64,000 bases of DNA from Cliona cf. orientalis (GCA_963930775.1 OZ005703.1:6076001-6140000), one strand, 5' to 3'; positions 33,477 through 46,463 are shown, counted from the first letter of the stretch. The notes: a model not told the origin generated them from the sequence alone. Program-made: numbers and translations.

Positions 33477-36400
33477 ATGATTGGATCCCTCTTGCAATCT
33501 GAAATTGGAGGACTAATGTATGCTTCCTCGTCCTCCATAGCACTCTATGCTGTAAGTGCTGTGGTTCTCTGTCTCGTTTTTGCCTTTCTGGCCGTCACTG
33601 CTTACTTTCACTACATCCACTGGAAATACTCACACATTCCTCAGCCGAAGAGACCAAGGTTAGTATATTATAGTACTGTACATTGTACCAGCTACCATCA
33701 CTATAATACTAGTATAGGTAATAGTGAGGTTGTATGTTGAATTTGGGTAAAATAGCACTCTGAAATAGGTATTTGTTTCAAAAATTGTACGAGCGATAGC
33801 GAGTACAATTTGATGAACCAAATGCCTATTTCAGAGTGCTATTTACATATGCAAATTCAACATACAACCTCACTATCACAGGCTAATAGTATACATACAC
33901 AAAGTCAGATACTAGGTATTTCAACTCAGAATGGTATTTCAAACTCAGGTGCCTATTTCACTTGTAATACTTGTAATTGGTATACAAGATTTGTTCACAT
34001 CAAAGTACATTGCAAGTATACTATTATTATCTTTATTATTATTAGCTAGCTATATAGATCTATGTGAATGCAGCTGAGATGGAGAAGATAATGTCAGGGA
34101 GAGATGCCTCCCGGACCATTAGCTTGCAAGCAAGCTAATCAAGCTAATACCGTATAGCGCGATACTTTGAAGGGAGAAAACCTTCATAAATTTTGCGATT
34201 TTACTGCCACCTGCAAAAGTTTTCTCCACAAAATTTTAATATGTCAATCAAGTAATACTGTAGAGCAACTTCAATCAGCCCTGGCTTGGGTTTGGGTTCT
34301 CTGTAAAGCCATGCAAATTAGGGGGCTTGTTAACATCATTATTACGTTAACATTTTACCCCTCCCCCCTTCTTAACGTCACAGCATTTCAGCATAGATTC
34401 TGATTCAGCTCCATTTAGCCTACACATTCGGGCCGTATATGCGTCATTCTTTTTAGCAAATTCTAAATTTGCTTTTACACGTACTGTGTGCGAAGGGGAA
34501 TAGAGTTCGTCGTTTATTACAGTCAGCTCAACAGCGCGAGGAGAGGCTAAGAAGGCGATAGAAGTGCTGCTCACTGAGATTGTAACAAAAGCAGCTATGC
34601 GGCTATCCCAACACACTAACTTGGCCACATCAGCATTATATACGTTGAGCCCACTGAGGGGGCAGCTACATGCTTGGTATGACTATCATGGTCTTGGATC
34701 TGTGTCAATGGTCTTCACTGTCTGACATGCTATGGGTTTTCGAGGCTCATCTACTCCAGCCCGACAGTAGGCTTCTCAGCTCAGGCTCGCCCCAAACAGG
34801 CCCTGCATGACACTAGTATATTAGTTTCTCGTCCAGCTTGTTTCAAAAAAGGATGAGCTCGAGGGAGCTAGGGCAGTTAGGCCACTCCAATGAGATTCAT
34901 TGTTTCTCATCACCCGCCCACATGCTGGAAGTGACTAACTACCAGTCCAGGAACTCATTATTTAGGTGCAAGGTTCATGCACAATTGAATTTATGATGTC
35001 ATTATGTAAACTTTCTGCATGGCCGCCACCTTGCATGACCTGCTGAAACCGGTTTGTGCTTATACGAAATTGAGTGGCCAAAAATTATCTTGTGGGTGAT
35101 GGTAATTAGGCCCCTCCAAATCAATTAGTAGTTTCTCATCCCCCTTAATTTCCGCCCGCATGCATTTTGTGATTAGGAGCACAATGCAAAAGTATACCGC
35201 CTCCTTTTATGCAAGCGATTTTGACAACCATTTCCATCAAAAATTATACATATTGACGACCATTACCACCGCCCGCCCGCATCAATTTTGAGCTCAGAGG
35301 GGATGAGAAACTACCAATTGATTTGGAGGGGCCTTACCGTATTTCCTCGAGTAGACGCCGCGGCGACTAATTTTTTCGTGTTTCGACCCATTCTGCGTGC
35401 CCATGTAAAAATTATGTCCCCAACTACTCCCAGTTCCCCCACGAATTATTTTCTTTTTTTTTTTCTACTTAGTGTTTAATTTCTACTTAGTGTATAATGT
35501 CTACAATATTTCTGATGCCACCATAATAGCAACAAGGTATACATGAGTAGCCATAGACTAATGCAAGCATGTAACCTGAATATAATACATAATATAAATT
35601 AATAATCTATGTTAATGAGCGTTTAAAAACTGTTAGTGATGTTGCTGCTCATCATAGAAGGTATCACACTGCTTGCAAGGTATTTGCTGGATATACGCGC
35701 AAGATACTCTGCATATTCACTGAATTTCAAGTCTCAGAAAGGTTCCAACGATCGATGCCCTGAATTTTCTCATAATTACCTCATAGATTACATCATGGGT
35801 TTCATCATAACTACTAATAATTAATATGTAATAATCACAAAAAAGTAAATTGCTACTGAGGACATAATTAATTTTCATTATTATGAACCCTTGACCACAT
35901 CCCCAGTGGCTGCATAGTTCTAATGGTGCATGTGGTAAAGGTCGTCAATACACACATCGATGCCGGGGCCTCAATCGCAGAGATGGAGTCTAAGATCAAC
36001 TTTCGACTTCGAGTTTCGATGCTTCAATCAAAGGAGATGAACTCGACAGCACAGTACAGCTTCCGAACTTCAGATCGGTCGTGGCATGACGCGTGCTATA
36101 AATAGCGCAAGGCTAGCTTTATTTATCCACAGGATTACGTCAGCCAAGAGAACGCGAGAAGTTCGGCTGGTATTACTTGTCGGAGAAAGTAGCACTCAGC
36201 TTTTAATGTATTCGCTGGATATGTATGTAAGTTAATATATGATTCTGTGGATTTTCAGGTCTCAGAAGTGTTCTGTAAAGGCTCTGAATTTTAGCGCTAT
36301 GACGACATAGGTTACATCATAATTACAACATAATTACCTAATAACCCCAAAAAAGTAAATTTATACTGGGGATGTAATGAACAACTTGGGAACTACGTCC

Positions 36401-39400
36401 AGAGTCCCTCATGAATAAGCCGCCATAAATTCGAACTAGGACACATTGACAAACCGCGCATGCTCCGTATACGAGTACAATATTGGGGCGCGCGGCTTGA
36501 GCCGGTTGACCTTCACGTGCCACGTGCTCGACTGAATAGGGAAATCCCCCTGCCCTGAAAGCGAGCTCGCTAGAGAAAGCGAACTGAGAGAAACGCCATA
36601 AGGATATCGTCGGATAGTCCACGATGTCTTCTACGCTCAGAGGAGGTTGGACAAGGTCTCATACATAATTGAGGAATTTTTGGAATTGGGGAATAAAATT
36701 TGGCCAGTTAGTCTATGTTTAGAAGAAATGTCTGTGCCCAACCTGTGCCCCGTGAGAAAATCAACCACGGGATACCTTTGAGCTCCTTTACATACATGGA
36801 ATGCGATAGAATATAATATTATTATTGTAAATATGCACCCCATCATACAAGTAACACTATTTTGATGATCACAATAGGCCAGGATGCGATGTTTCATCAT
36901 TATGGAGTCATTGACAAAGTATTATCCCACAATTCAAAAATTTTTGTCTTTATGTATTGCGCTATGCATGTCCAACCTCCTCTGTTCTACGCTAGGCTCG
37001 AATTCTGGGCCCCAACAAGCTTTCATGCGTGCTAAACATTTTGAAACAGTCTTAACCGCATTTTCGTCATATTTTACATCATATTTTACATCACAATTAC
37101 CTCATCGGTCGGCCGAATAGTTTTTTTCTAATTGGGACTCTGGACGTAATGAACAACTTGGAGACTACGTCCAGAGTCCCTCATGAATAAGCCGCCATAA
37201 ATTCGAACTAGGACACATTGACAAACCGCGCATGCTCCGTATACGAGTACAATATTGGGGCGCGCGGCTTGAGCCGGTTGACCTTCACCTGCCACGTGCT
37301 CGACTGAATAGGGAAACCCCCCTGCCCTGAAAGCGAGCTCGCTAGAGAAAGCGAACTGAGAGAAACGCCATAAGGATATCATCGGATAGTCCACGATGTC
37401 TTCTACGCTAGGCTCGAATTCTGGGCCCCAACAAGCTTTCATGCGTGCTAAACATTTTGAAACAGTCTTAACCGCATTTTCGTCATATTTTACATCATAT
37501 TTTACATCACAATTACCTCATCGGTCGGCCGAATAGTTTTTTTCTAATTGGGACTCTGGACGTAATGAACAACCTAGAGACTACGTCCAGAGTCCCTCAC
37601 GAATACGCTGCCATAAATTCGAACTAGGACACATCGACAAACTGCGCATGCTCCGTATACGCGTACAATATTGGGGCGCGCGGCTTGAGCCGGTTGACCT
37701 TCACCTGCCATGTGCTCGACTGAATAGGGAAATCCCCCCGAGTGCGAGCTCGCCAAAGAAAGCGAACCGAGAAAATCGCCATATCTCATCGATAGTCCAC
37801 GATGTCTTCTACGCTAGGTTCGAATTCTGGGTCCCAACAACCTTTCATGCGCGCTAAACATTTTGAAACAGTTTCACAGGAATTACATCATAAGTTTCAT
37901 CATAGATTTCATCATCATTTCATCATAATTTCATCATAGCGAGAGCCGAATTCTTTGTTTCTAATTGGGACTCTGGACGTAATGAACAACTTGGAGACTA
38001 CGTCCAGAGTCCCTCATGAATAAGCCGCCATAAATTCGAACTAGGACACATTAACAAACCGCGCATGCTCCGTATACGAGTACAATATTGGGGCGCGCGG
38101 CTTGAGCCGGTTGACCTTCACCTGCCACGTGCTCGACTGAATAGGGAAATCCCCCTGCCCTGAAAGCGAGCTCGCTAGAGAAAGCGAACTGAGAGAAACG
38201 CCATAAGGATATCATCGGATAGTCCACGATGTCTTCTACGCTAGGCTCGAATTCTGGGCCCCAACAAACTTTCATGCGTGCTAAACATTTTGAAACAGTC
38301 TTAACCGCATTTTCGTCATATTTTACATCATATTTTACATCACAATTACCTCATCGGTCGGCCGAATAGTTTTTTTCTAATTGGGACTCTGGACGTAATA
38401 ATAAACAACATATGGAATATTCTGATGTAAATTTATTATTAGCTAGCTACAATGCACTAGGTTGCACTGAACCAGCAATCACGAAACACGAGGTCGCATA
38501 CTAGTAGCTACTACAGTTGAGACTGTACATACATTGCAGTACTAATAGTACAGCTGCAGTATGCTTATATCTATAATATGCCATAATGGTGGGTGATTAT
38601 GATGTCATTGTACATCATGTGACTCGTTTAATACTCTAATAATGAAGGTAGATGTGGACTTCCAGAAGGTATCCGGGCAAGGACGAGAAACTAATGTACT
38701 AATTTGCAGTGTGCATGGCCTAATAAGGATACACCTCCACGCATGATTATTAATCTTCCTTTTAGCTTTTTTCTCGGGCATATACCTGATATTTGGCGTT
38801 CAATGAAGGATTCTGGGAATGATGAAGTTTCTTTAACTGAGGTTTTTCAAAAATGGTAAGTAAAACCTAGGCTACAGTCCACTGTATAATAATTGTCTTG
38901 TTTCACTGTTTCATAAAATTATGTATGCAGGTACAACCAAGTAGGTAGTCCAATTTTTGTGACCTTTCTCATTCATGAACCTACTGTGATCACCGTCGAT
39001 CCTGAAAATGTGAAGGTATAAGCTTAATAAGATTTTGTGTGACTCTACCAAGTGCATGCTATTCTTCTTGTAGGATATTGCTATGAAACCAGCTATTGGC
39101 AAGGATAAAGTGTTTATACAGAGGTTTATTTTTGTTATGGGACAAAGGTTAGATACTTCATTTGTCCATGCGTGAGTCTGTACGAGTGGGAGGTGTAGTC
39201 CATAAGTGCTTTCCAATTCCGATATTTTAAGCATCTTCTCTTGGGAGCCCTTGCGAGCAAAGCTGCAAAAGAACTAACAAATTTCTTTAGCTAGAAAGTC
39301 ACATGATCAGCCAGGATGTGCAGCTTGCCTTCTGCTCATGCACACAAATATGTAGGTAAAGGTCGTCGACTGCACATGCATATCATTATGCAGCATAGAC

Positions 39401-42400
39401 CTCGGAAGGGAGTGCATGAGCGAGCGAAGCGAGCTCACTCACTTGCATAATTAGTACATTTACTGTACCCTCGCGAAAGAGGGCCCATGGGCGGTGCACC
39501 TTACATCGGGCCAAGATTGGGGGATGGGCCGATATTCGAGGTATCAGTAGTGCGTTTATACTCGAAAGAGCGCCCAGGTAAGTTACCCACGCTAGCTTCA
39601 TAATTTGAGTAGTAGCAGCGGCTACTATTGATTTCAGCCTTATTCAAGCACGGTTACCAATCCAGAGCAAGGGCGGCCGTGATACTTCACTGTGTGTCGT
39701 TGAGTGCAGCCATATTCAGTGGGCGTGGCTACGATCGTTTATTTGTGCTGAAATGTGGCATAAAGTTAGCTAGGCTTAGTTTTACGGCTGTTTAGCACAT
39801 TACGTATTGATCTTACATAGATTATTCGAAGTACAGTCTAGCCATTCCATGCATTAAGCTGCGCTTTCAAGGGCAGCTACGCATGGGCGCATATTCGAGT
39901 AAACGCATGAACACTAGACCTTAGCAGGAAATTGAGCCCAAAGTGGGGGGTGGGCCGATATTCCGTAGTGGGCCCTCTTTCGCGAGGGTACGAAATAATA
40001 ATTTATAGGCTACAGTAATAATTGTTTAAATCTTTTATGCCACAGATTTCTGGGTAATGCACTATTTTCAATAATCAACTATGATACTTGGAAACCGAGA
40101 AGGCAGTTATATGATCCAGCATTTCGTAAAAGGTATGATCATTATTGAGTTTTGATATGAACCCATCACAGCTTGCCATATGCTCAATCATGTCCATGTC
40201 TTTATGGTTAGCTATCTGAAGACTTTGCTGATACCCTTCAATAAAAGGATCCAAAACTTTCTGGATCAGATGCAGCCCTTGGCAAATGGAAATACGATTG
40301 TTCCAATGAAGGTACACTTTCATGAATTCACCAAAGACGTCATTAGTGAGGTTCGTCAGCTTCAATCATTGTCATTATTATATCTTTTCTATGATTATGA
40401 AAAACTTGACCACATTCCCAGTAGCACATAGTTCTAATGATGCATAATATGGTAAAAGGTTGTCAATATAGTACACGCCACATCAATTCCGGTGCCTCAA
40501 TCACAGAGGTGGAGTCTGAAATCGCTCTCGACCTCGACAGGGACAAGTTTCGATGTTTCAATCACAGGAGATGAACTCGATAGCGTAGTAGCTATAGCTT
40601 CCAAACTTCAGATCGGTCATGGCATGATGAGTGCTATCATAGGTTTCATCATCATTTCATCATAACTACCTCATCGGTTGGCCGAATTATTTTTTGTTGA
40701 TTGGGACTTGGGATGTAATGAAGTAATTATGGTATAACGTATGGTGTAATTATTAGGTAATCTATAAGGTAATTATGAGAAAATTTAGGGCCTTGATGGA
40801 GTCTTTCTGAGACTTGAAAATCAGCAAGCATGTAGAGTATCTAAATGCCTGGAATACCTTATAAGGTGCGTGCTACTTTCTCTGACAAGTATGGCTGGTT
40901 GAACTTTTTGGCTTGCGTAATCTCTGCACTATACCTTAAGGACACTTTTGTTTGTGGGTACGAAATTAGCAATTAATTTTGCCCAATTTTCGCCTGCAAA
41001 TAATCGTAACCCTAAGGTATATAGCACATCGTCTACGACCTAACCGATCTGAACTTTGGAAGCTATACTGCACTGTCAAGTTGATCTCTGTGAATCTGTG
41101 ATTGAAGCATCGAGGTTCGTCACTTTCAAGTCAAGAGTCAGTCTCAGGCTCCATCTCTGCGATTGGGGCATCCAATGTACGCACTATGTTGATGACCGTT
41201 TACCACATGCACCTACTGGGGATATGGTATAGTGTTTCATTTGCTGTGTAGGTTGCATTTGGCATGGACTTCACCAAACAGTGGAACGACGAGAGTCTAG
41301 GATTGAAGAGAGTTGAAAGTGGTGGGACCCTATCATTCCTCACCAATCATGCTTTAAAGGGGTTGTACTTGCACCTTTTTTTTCCTTGGTTCCAGGTACA
41401 CACATGCACATACACATGGCCATCAGAGGTGGGGCGGGCGGCAATTTTTTGTGCCTTCCATTTAACCTTTGACTGGTCAACACCATAATATTATCATTAT
41501 GGCATATGCATGTACACGCGTGTGCAAGATTGGTATGCAAACCGCATGCAAAACAGCTCGTACTGATTCAGCAAGTTTGTCGATCTAGGTACGAGCGCAA
41601 GCCACAGTCCTGCGATAGGCGATAAGCCAATAGAGTTGCTCACGAATGCGGAACGGTGCAATTTTGGGCGTGGTTTAATTATTTTTGGGCGTGGCTTGAA
41701 ATTCTGCGCACTAAATTGTCACAAAGCTCTACATAGCTAGAGCCTCCCCAGTTGTAAAACCCTTCCTACGGCCAAGAATATTGGCGGATTTAAATTTGGC
41801 AGTTTGGTACGGGATCACCATACGTATATATGCGAGTAGGAAATTTTGGCGGATTTTAATTTGGTGGTTGTATAATATAGACCGTCAAACTGCCAAATTT
41901 AATTCCCCACCAAATTTTCCGGCTTTACGGTAGATAATATAGTGCTCTGAGACTCAGCATTCTTGACTTAACCGCGGTATTTATCTTGCAATTGACTACC
42001 CATACTTTCTGGGGGGAACACTGAATATGGTGTCTTCCTTTCAATTATCTTGTTAGTACCTCCATCCCCTTGAAGCCGAAGGCTACAGAGAAGCAATTAG
42101 AGCTCTGAGAATGATCGGCAGAGACTGCATCAAGAAGAGGATAGAGATGGTTGAAAGTGGCAAGCAAGTTCCAAACGATATCCTCACCCATATCCTTCAG
42201 ATGGCATGTGAGTGGCTATCAGCTACTCCTAACGTATAAGATTTTGACATGACTTGTATTCAAATTCACAGCCACAAAGGAGAGTGTAGAAATCGAAGTG
42301 CTGGTGGATGACTTTGTGGGATTCTTCGCAGGTGGACAAGAAACTACAGCCAACTTGCTATCATTTGCTCTGATTCTTACTCTCCAACATCCTGATGTAC

Positions 42401-43994
42401 TTGAAAGGTGCCAGACTCTGCCACCAATCCATGCAATCCCAACTCGTTGTATACCTTGCATGTGCATGCGCAGCAATGTCTGTATATAGTAAAACATTTG
42501 TTTTATTATGCTTGGAATAGTTATGATCCACCAGTGTCGTGTTTTTATTGGCCACACTTATCGACCCTCTACCCCCGCATTCTTTCTGCTCATGCACGTG
42601 CACAACCTTGCGTAATATGTAGGTAAAGGTCATCAACAGACACACACACACACATGTACAGCGCTCGTCTCTGTGCAGGTAGCTAGATGCAATGCATGTG
42701 GATACAGATGCAACATGCAGGGAATGGTGCTCTACAGAGCTCTAGCTTTTTTACATTCCTTTCTTTGTAGGCTTGAAGCTGAGGTCAGCGAAGTACTAGG
42801 AAACAAAACTTATGTTGGAGAAGAAGAGTTGGAAAAATTGCAATATACTGAACAGGTTTGTCTTGAAGATCTGGCTAGCTACCTATCAGATTGCAGCAAG
42901 AATTATTATTTTTTATAACAATATCATTGGTAGCTAGCTACGGGCTGATTATCAAGAGCAAACGTTAGCTTGTACACTCCCGTTCATTATTGACTCACAG
43001 TGTACTGTCTGATATGCAGGTTTTGAAAGAGACTCTGAGGATGTATGGACCACTGGTTGCAATCACAAAGTGCTCACCTCCAGGTGGCATTACGCTGAAT
43101 GGCTACCACATTCCTGGAGGGACTCGACTCACGGTCAGTAACTACATGTATCTATCTCATGATCACCCATGCGCGCATACACAGCTAGGGTAAAGTAATC
43201 AGTTGTGTCTGTTGTCCGTCGTCGTTGTCCGCACAAATTTAATATCACCAGATCTACCGGACTCTATGATATCATGACTGTTATGTTTACCAAATAATAT
43301 TATAGTTGCCATCACCTATGATGTGTCGTATGCCCCAATACTTTGATGATCCAGACACCTTTAAACCAAGCAGATTTGATCCAGAGAACGTAAAGTAAGT
43401 ATGACTCTATCACTCACAGCCTTCCTTATCTATGATGTATACATGCAGGCCAAGCTCTTTTATCTACTTTCCTTTTGGTCTTGGTCATCGTGCTTGCATT
43501 GGAAAACAATTTGCTATGGTAAGTCCGCATGCACACAATACATAATAATAATAGCTAATCGCGTATAGTCTCAAGTAATAATACTACCGTAAATCGCGAA
43601 TATTTCGATGTTAAAATATTTTTCGGACAGCATGGCTTGTGCGAAAATTAAACGCACGAAATACATGCGCAATATTTAACGACAATGCGGTACAGGGTCG
43701 TTTGTCCGAAAATTATTTAACGCGAAAAATTATCGCATGAAATATTTTAGACACGAAATATTCGCGATTTACGGTATAATGCTGAATGTGGGATGAGAAT
43801 CAAGTAACATATTAAATTCTATTTATGGCCTTGTAATACTCTGATATCAGATGGAGGCAAAGATGGCTTTTGCCAGACTCTTTCAGACATACAAGATTGA
43901 GCTACCCGAGAACTACAAGCTGGTTGCAGCACTGAGGGGCACAGTCCAACCCAAGGATGAAATACCCTGCAAGCTCAAACAACTGAATCCATAA
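33477..43994 (+). CDS. CYP46A1: Cytochrome P450, CYP46A1-like, paralogue A (14 exons)
   Basis: Exons: 33477-33658, 38766-38855, 38931-39015, 39074-39147, 40046-40132, 40212-40350, 41252-41395, 42057-42207, 42272-42407, 42771-42855, 43020-43133, 43306-43394, 43449-43518, 43851-43994. Phases are consistent; 529 aa. Residues 21-42 form the ER membrane anchor, then the basic/proline hinge IPQPKRPR and SFFLGHIPD, close to cholesterol 24-hydroxylase. Signatures: I-helix AGGQETT (337-343), ExxR in KETLR (395-398), and heme loop FGLGHRACIG with ligand Cys475. The family hydroxylates sterols with NADPH-P450 reductase; the sponge substrate is unknown. Introns 1, 4, 6 and 13 are inflated by repeats. A second complete copy lies at 46464-55862. 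Confidence 0.85.
33715..33888. mobile_element. Near-perfect hairpin (fold-back MITE) in P450-A intron 1
   Basis: The left arm (AATAGTGAGGTTGTATGTTG, CACTCTGAAATAGG) and right arm (CCTATTTCAGAGTG, CAACATACAACCTCACTAT) pair over about 75 bp around GAGCGATAGCGA. Such a stem could be a MITE or a small-RNA precursor. Nothing similar stands in paralogue B intron 1. Confidence 0.65.
34147..35336. mobile_element. P450-A intron 1: MITE remnant and TTAGGCC-family element
   Basis: 34147-34240 resembles the MITE at 6102-6296 (ACCGTATAGC, GGGAGAAAAC, AAGTTTTCTCCAC). 34867-35336 begins TTAGGCCACTCCAATGAGAT and ends with GATGAGAAACTACCAATTGA then GGAGGGGCCTTA, and has a related inverted end inside (35105-35150), so it is nested or rearranged. 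No coding frame. Confidence 0.5.
35337..36373. other. P450-A intron 1, middle
   Basis: AT-rich DNA with partial copies of a repeat also seen at 40430-41230 and 50280-52800. Shared phrases include GCAGAGATGGAGTCTAAGAT, TTCGATGCTTCAATCA and GGCATGA.G.GTGCTAT. No gene. Confidence 0.5.
36374..38397. repeat. Four-unit tandem array of a 416-bp element
   Basis: Units at 36394-37148, 37166-37564, 37582-37981 and 37999-38397 begin TACGTCCAGAGTCCC and end GGGACTCTGGACGTA, a 15-bp inverted pair. A constant 17-nt linker (ATGAACAACTTGGAGAC) stands between units. Without its insertion the first unit is also about 399 bp. A single diverged copy lies at 51402-51806 in P450-B. Confidence 0.85.
36638..36984. 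mobile_element. TIR element with 9-bp target duplication (Mutator-like size)
   Basis: The ends CAGAGGAGGTTGGACA and TGTCCAACCTCCTCTG are inverted. TTCTACGCT at 36629-36637 and 36985-36993 is an exact 9-bp direct repeat present once in the sibling array units. Length 347 bp with no transposase frame. A 9-bp duplication is typical of Mutator-like elements. Confidence 0.8.
39466..39991. mobile_element. Fold-back element in P450-A intron 4
   Basis: The ends TACCCTCGCGAAAGAGGGCC and GGCCCTCTTTCGCGAGGGTA are inverted. Further inverted phrases lie inside (GATATTCGAG, and ATATTCGAGTAAACGCAT). Paralogue B intron 4 lacks it. Confidence 0.7.
43585..43776. mobile_element. 192-bp MITE, 23-bp inverted ends, in P450-A intron 13
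   Basis: TACCGTAAATCGCGAATATT at the left is matched by AATATTCGCGATTTACGGTA at the right. Sequence either side is continuous in paralogue B, which lacks the element. Ends beginning and ending in TA suggest TA-targeted insertion. Confidence 0.75.
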
Positions 43995-44488
43995 AACCAA
44001 AAGAGATTAAACTTACTACTTTGCACATGTAGCTACATTATTTCAACTATGCATGCACTCTTGCATTAATTGCACCACATGCTCAAATTGAATGCACAAT
44101 GTTATGCATCACAATGCTAATTATGACTATTATGAAATTGTGTGCCCTATTAAGGGAGATGTCCGTCAATCAGCACCTGTGCAAAGCTTGGCAGTGGGGA
44201 TGGCCGAGGTTAACCATACAAATATACACGTATACATAACAACAAAAAAAATTATTACCGGTAATGGCAAACAATAAACGCAACACAAGGCAATAGCAAT
44301 AATATTAACATGCCCCTACTAAGTAGACCCTCAGGTACAAGCATTTCACCTTTCATCAATTTCATCCCTTAAAGTATAACAGTGATTCATCCTTCTGACT
44401 CGAATCATTCTGCTTAATGTTATTAAGAATCGATACTTATTATCACCTGTTTCTTACATTATATAGACGTCTATATAATAATATACAG

Positions 44489-45086
44489 GTCCAATCTTTA
44501 GGTTGGTTGCTATTTGCTCTTCCCATGCATAAACGATCCGATGAACTTTGGCCAGAACGTGGTTGCCTTCAGCATGATCTCAGCCGTGTCTCCGGTCAGC
44601 TACGCTGTGGCCAACAGCACTAATAAGAGGATAGTGGTGATCAGTGTCTCACTGCTGCTCCTCCGTAATCCTGTCACTGTGTACAATGTGTGTGGAATGG
44701 TCATGGCCATTGGTGGAGTGGCTCTCAATAACAAGGTAGGATGTATATATGTGTGTGGGTGTGCGTATGTGTGTACATGGGTGCAGACATGAGGGAGAGA
44801 GAGCAGCGAGAGAGGGAGGGGGAGAGAGAGAGTGCACTAATAATGGTTCGTACAAATCACGTTTGTGTATAGTCAAAATACCTTTTGTTCATCTTTCAAA
44901 GTGATTCTTCGTTTTCTCTCTCTACAGCTCAAGTATGATTCGAATAAAGCCAAGAAGAGAGCTGAGTCTCTTTTGCCGACCACCAAGCCAGCTGCACCTC
45001 ACTTTGATGTCTCTGACATGCACTTGAACTCAGAGGTCTACAGCATTGACCAACATACTTCACATTTACCTCTCAGAATCATCTAG
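44489..45086 (+). pseudogene. SLC35E1: SLC35E1 exons 6-7, copy 3, frameshifted
   Basis: Copied exon 6 (44489-44735) has a changed, frame-breaking stretch after GWLLFALP (44517-44540) and an extra AAT at NSTNKR. Copied exon 7 (44928-45086) is intact and ends at TAG like the parent. Introns and splice sites are conserved. No exons 1-5 are nearby. Confidence 0.8.
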
Positions 45087-45438
45087 CATTGTTATTCACA
45101 TTAATCTGGTCTTTTTTTATTCTTGTGATCACACCTTTGCTGTAATGATAATATTGTGATATAATATATTATATTATCATCAAAGATTAAAATTAATAGT
45201 AAAATCTTTACAAGAATCAATTCTTCTATGTGTTTTCAGTGATTTTTATAGAGGCAGTCTGAACAGATAATGCACAATAATATTATTATTAGCTCTAGTA
45301 AGCCTTTTTGAGCGTGTGCATGAGAGCAGCAAGAGAGGGAGGGGGAGAGAGAGAGTGCACTAATGGTTTGTGGTACAGTGAAAATACCTTTTATTCATCT
45401 TCCAAAGTAATCCGCGTCCTCATTTTCTCTCTCTACAG

Positions 45439-45564
45439 CTTAAGTATGATTCCAACAAAGCCAAGAAGAGAGCTGAGTCTCTCTTGCCGACTACCAAGCC
45501 ACCTGCACCTCACTTTGATGTCTCTGAGATGCACTTGAACTCAGAGGTCTACAGCATTGACTAA
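45439..45564 (+). pseudogene. SLC35E1: SLC35E1 last-exon copy 4
   Basis: Another exon 7 copy, preceded by the same intron end (CTCTCTCTACAG). It reads [20 protein letters not shown] and stops earlier, at TAA after VYSID, because one codon mutated. Confidence 0.75.
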
Positions 45565-46463
45565 CATACTTCACATTTACCACTCAGAATCATCTAGCAT
45601 CATTTAATCTGGTCATATATATATTTATGATCACACCAGGTCCTTTGCTGTAATGATAATAATGTGATATAGGATAGCAACCCAAGTCAAAGTGTTCCAT
45701 GTACCAGTATTCCTTTGTACCTTGGTGCAGGCTGCTTAGCCAGTCTTGGTCAACGTCCCGGCCCATTATTACAATATTATAACATACTATTGGAGAAATA
45801 CAAAATTCAATAATTTTCACATGCCTATTCTGATCACTGGTATGCACTGTTCACCCTCGCTCCATTTTTGAGCAGAGCTTTAGCCCGGCATGGCCAGTCC
45901 AATTGATCCCTTGTTCTGCGCCAGTGATAAGGGCGATTTTGATCAATCAAGCTTCCAGCAAAGAAGCACTATCGTCTCGGAATGCAATTGCATATTAAAT
46001 GGGTCCTGTCAAGTGATATTTGGACCCCCCATGCAGACCCTGAAGACTAACACTGCCATACAGACCCTGGAAACTAATCATTTATACCCAGAACCCAGCC
46101 CCTGACCCTTCTGAATCTCTGCAGCTATAGTTGATAACATGCATGGGGTCCATATTATATTTCAGAATATAAAGGGGGGAGGGGTCCAAATTATTCGAGA
46201 CAGGCCTATTCTTGGCTTCATTCCTTGTTCGCGCTCATGCTAAAAAATGCAATCAATCTGCACGAATATCAATATCAATCTCGAAGAGGAAATTCAATAC
46301 AGGATATTGCACAGTCACATTAGTGGTTGTAACTCCAGTTTAGTACCCACAAAGAAAGCTTAGTAAAGCCAAGAACTAAGCTAGGCTGGGTCTACAGGTC
46401 TCCTCCCCTGGAGACGAACAGTACCGGCAATTTCGTTCTCGCAATTAGCTACCGTTTAGGCCA
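45565..46463. repeat. Spacer before P450-B
   Basis: 45815-45990 matches 21255-21430 (GCTCCATTTTTGAGCAGA, CAGTCCAATTGATCCCTTG, GCACTAT.GTCTCGGAATGCA), so the copied SLC35E1 flank extends here. The rest is unremarkable until the P450-B start. Confidence 0.55.

Noticed and set aside
40180-40431. Isolated frames over P450 exons (for example 40180-40431, 50045-50380)
   Set aside because: They are exon 6 of the two P450 genes extended into introns, not separate genes.
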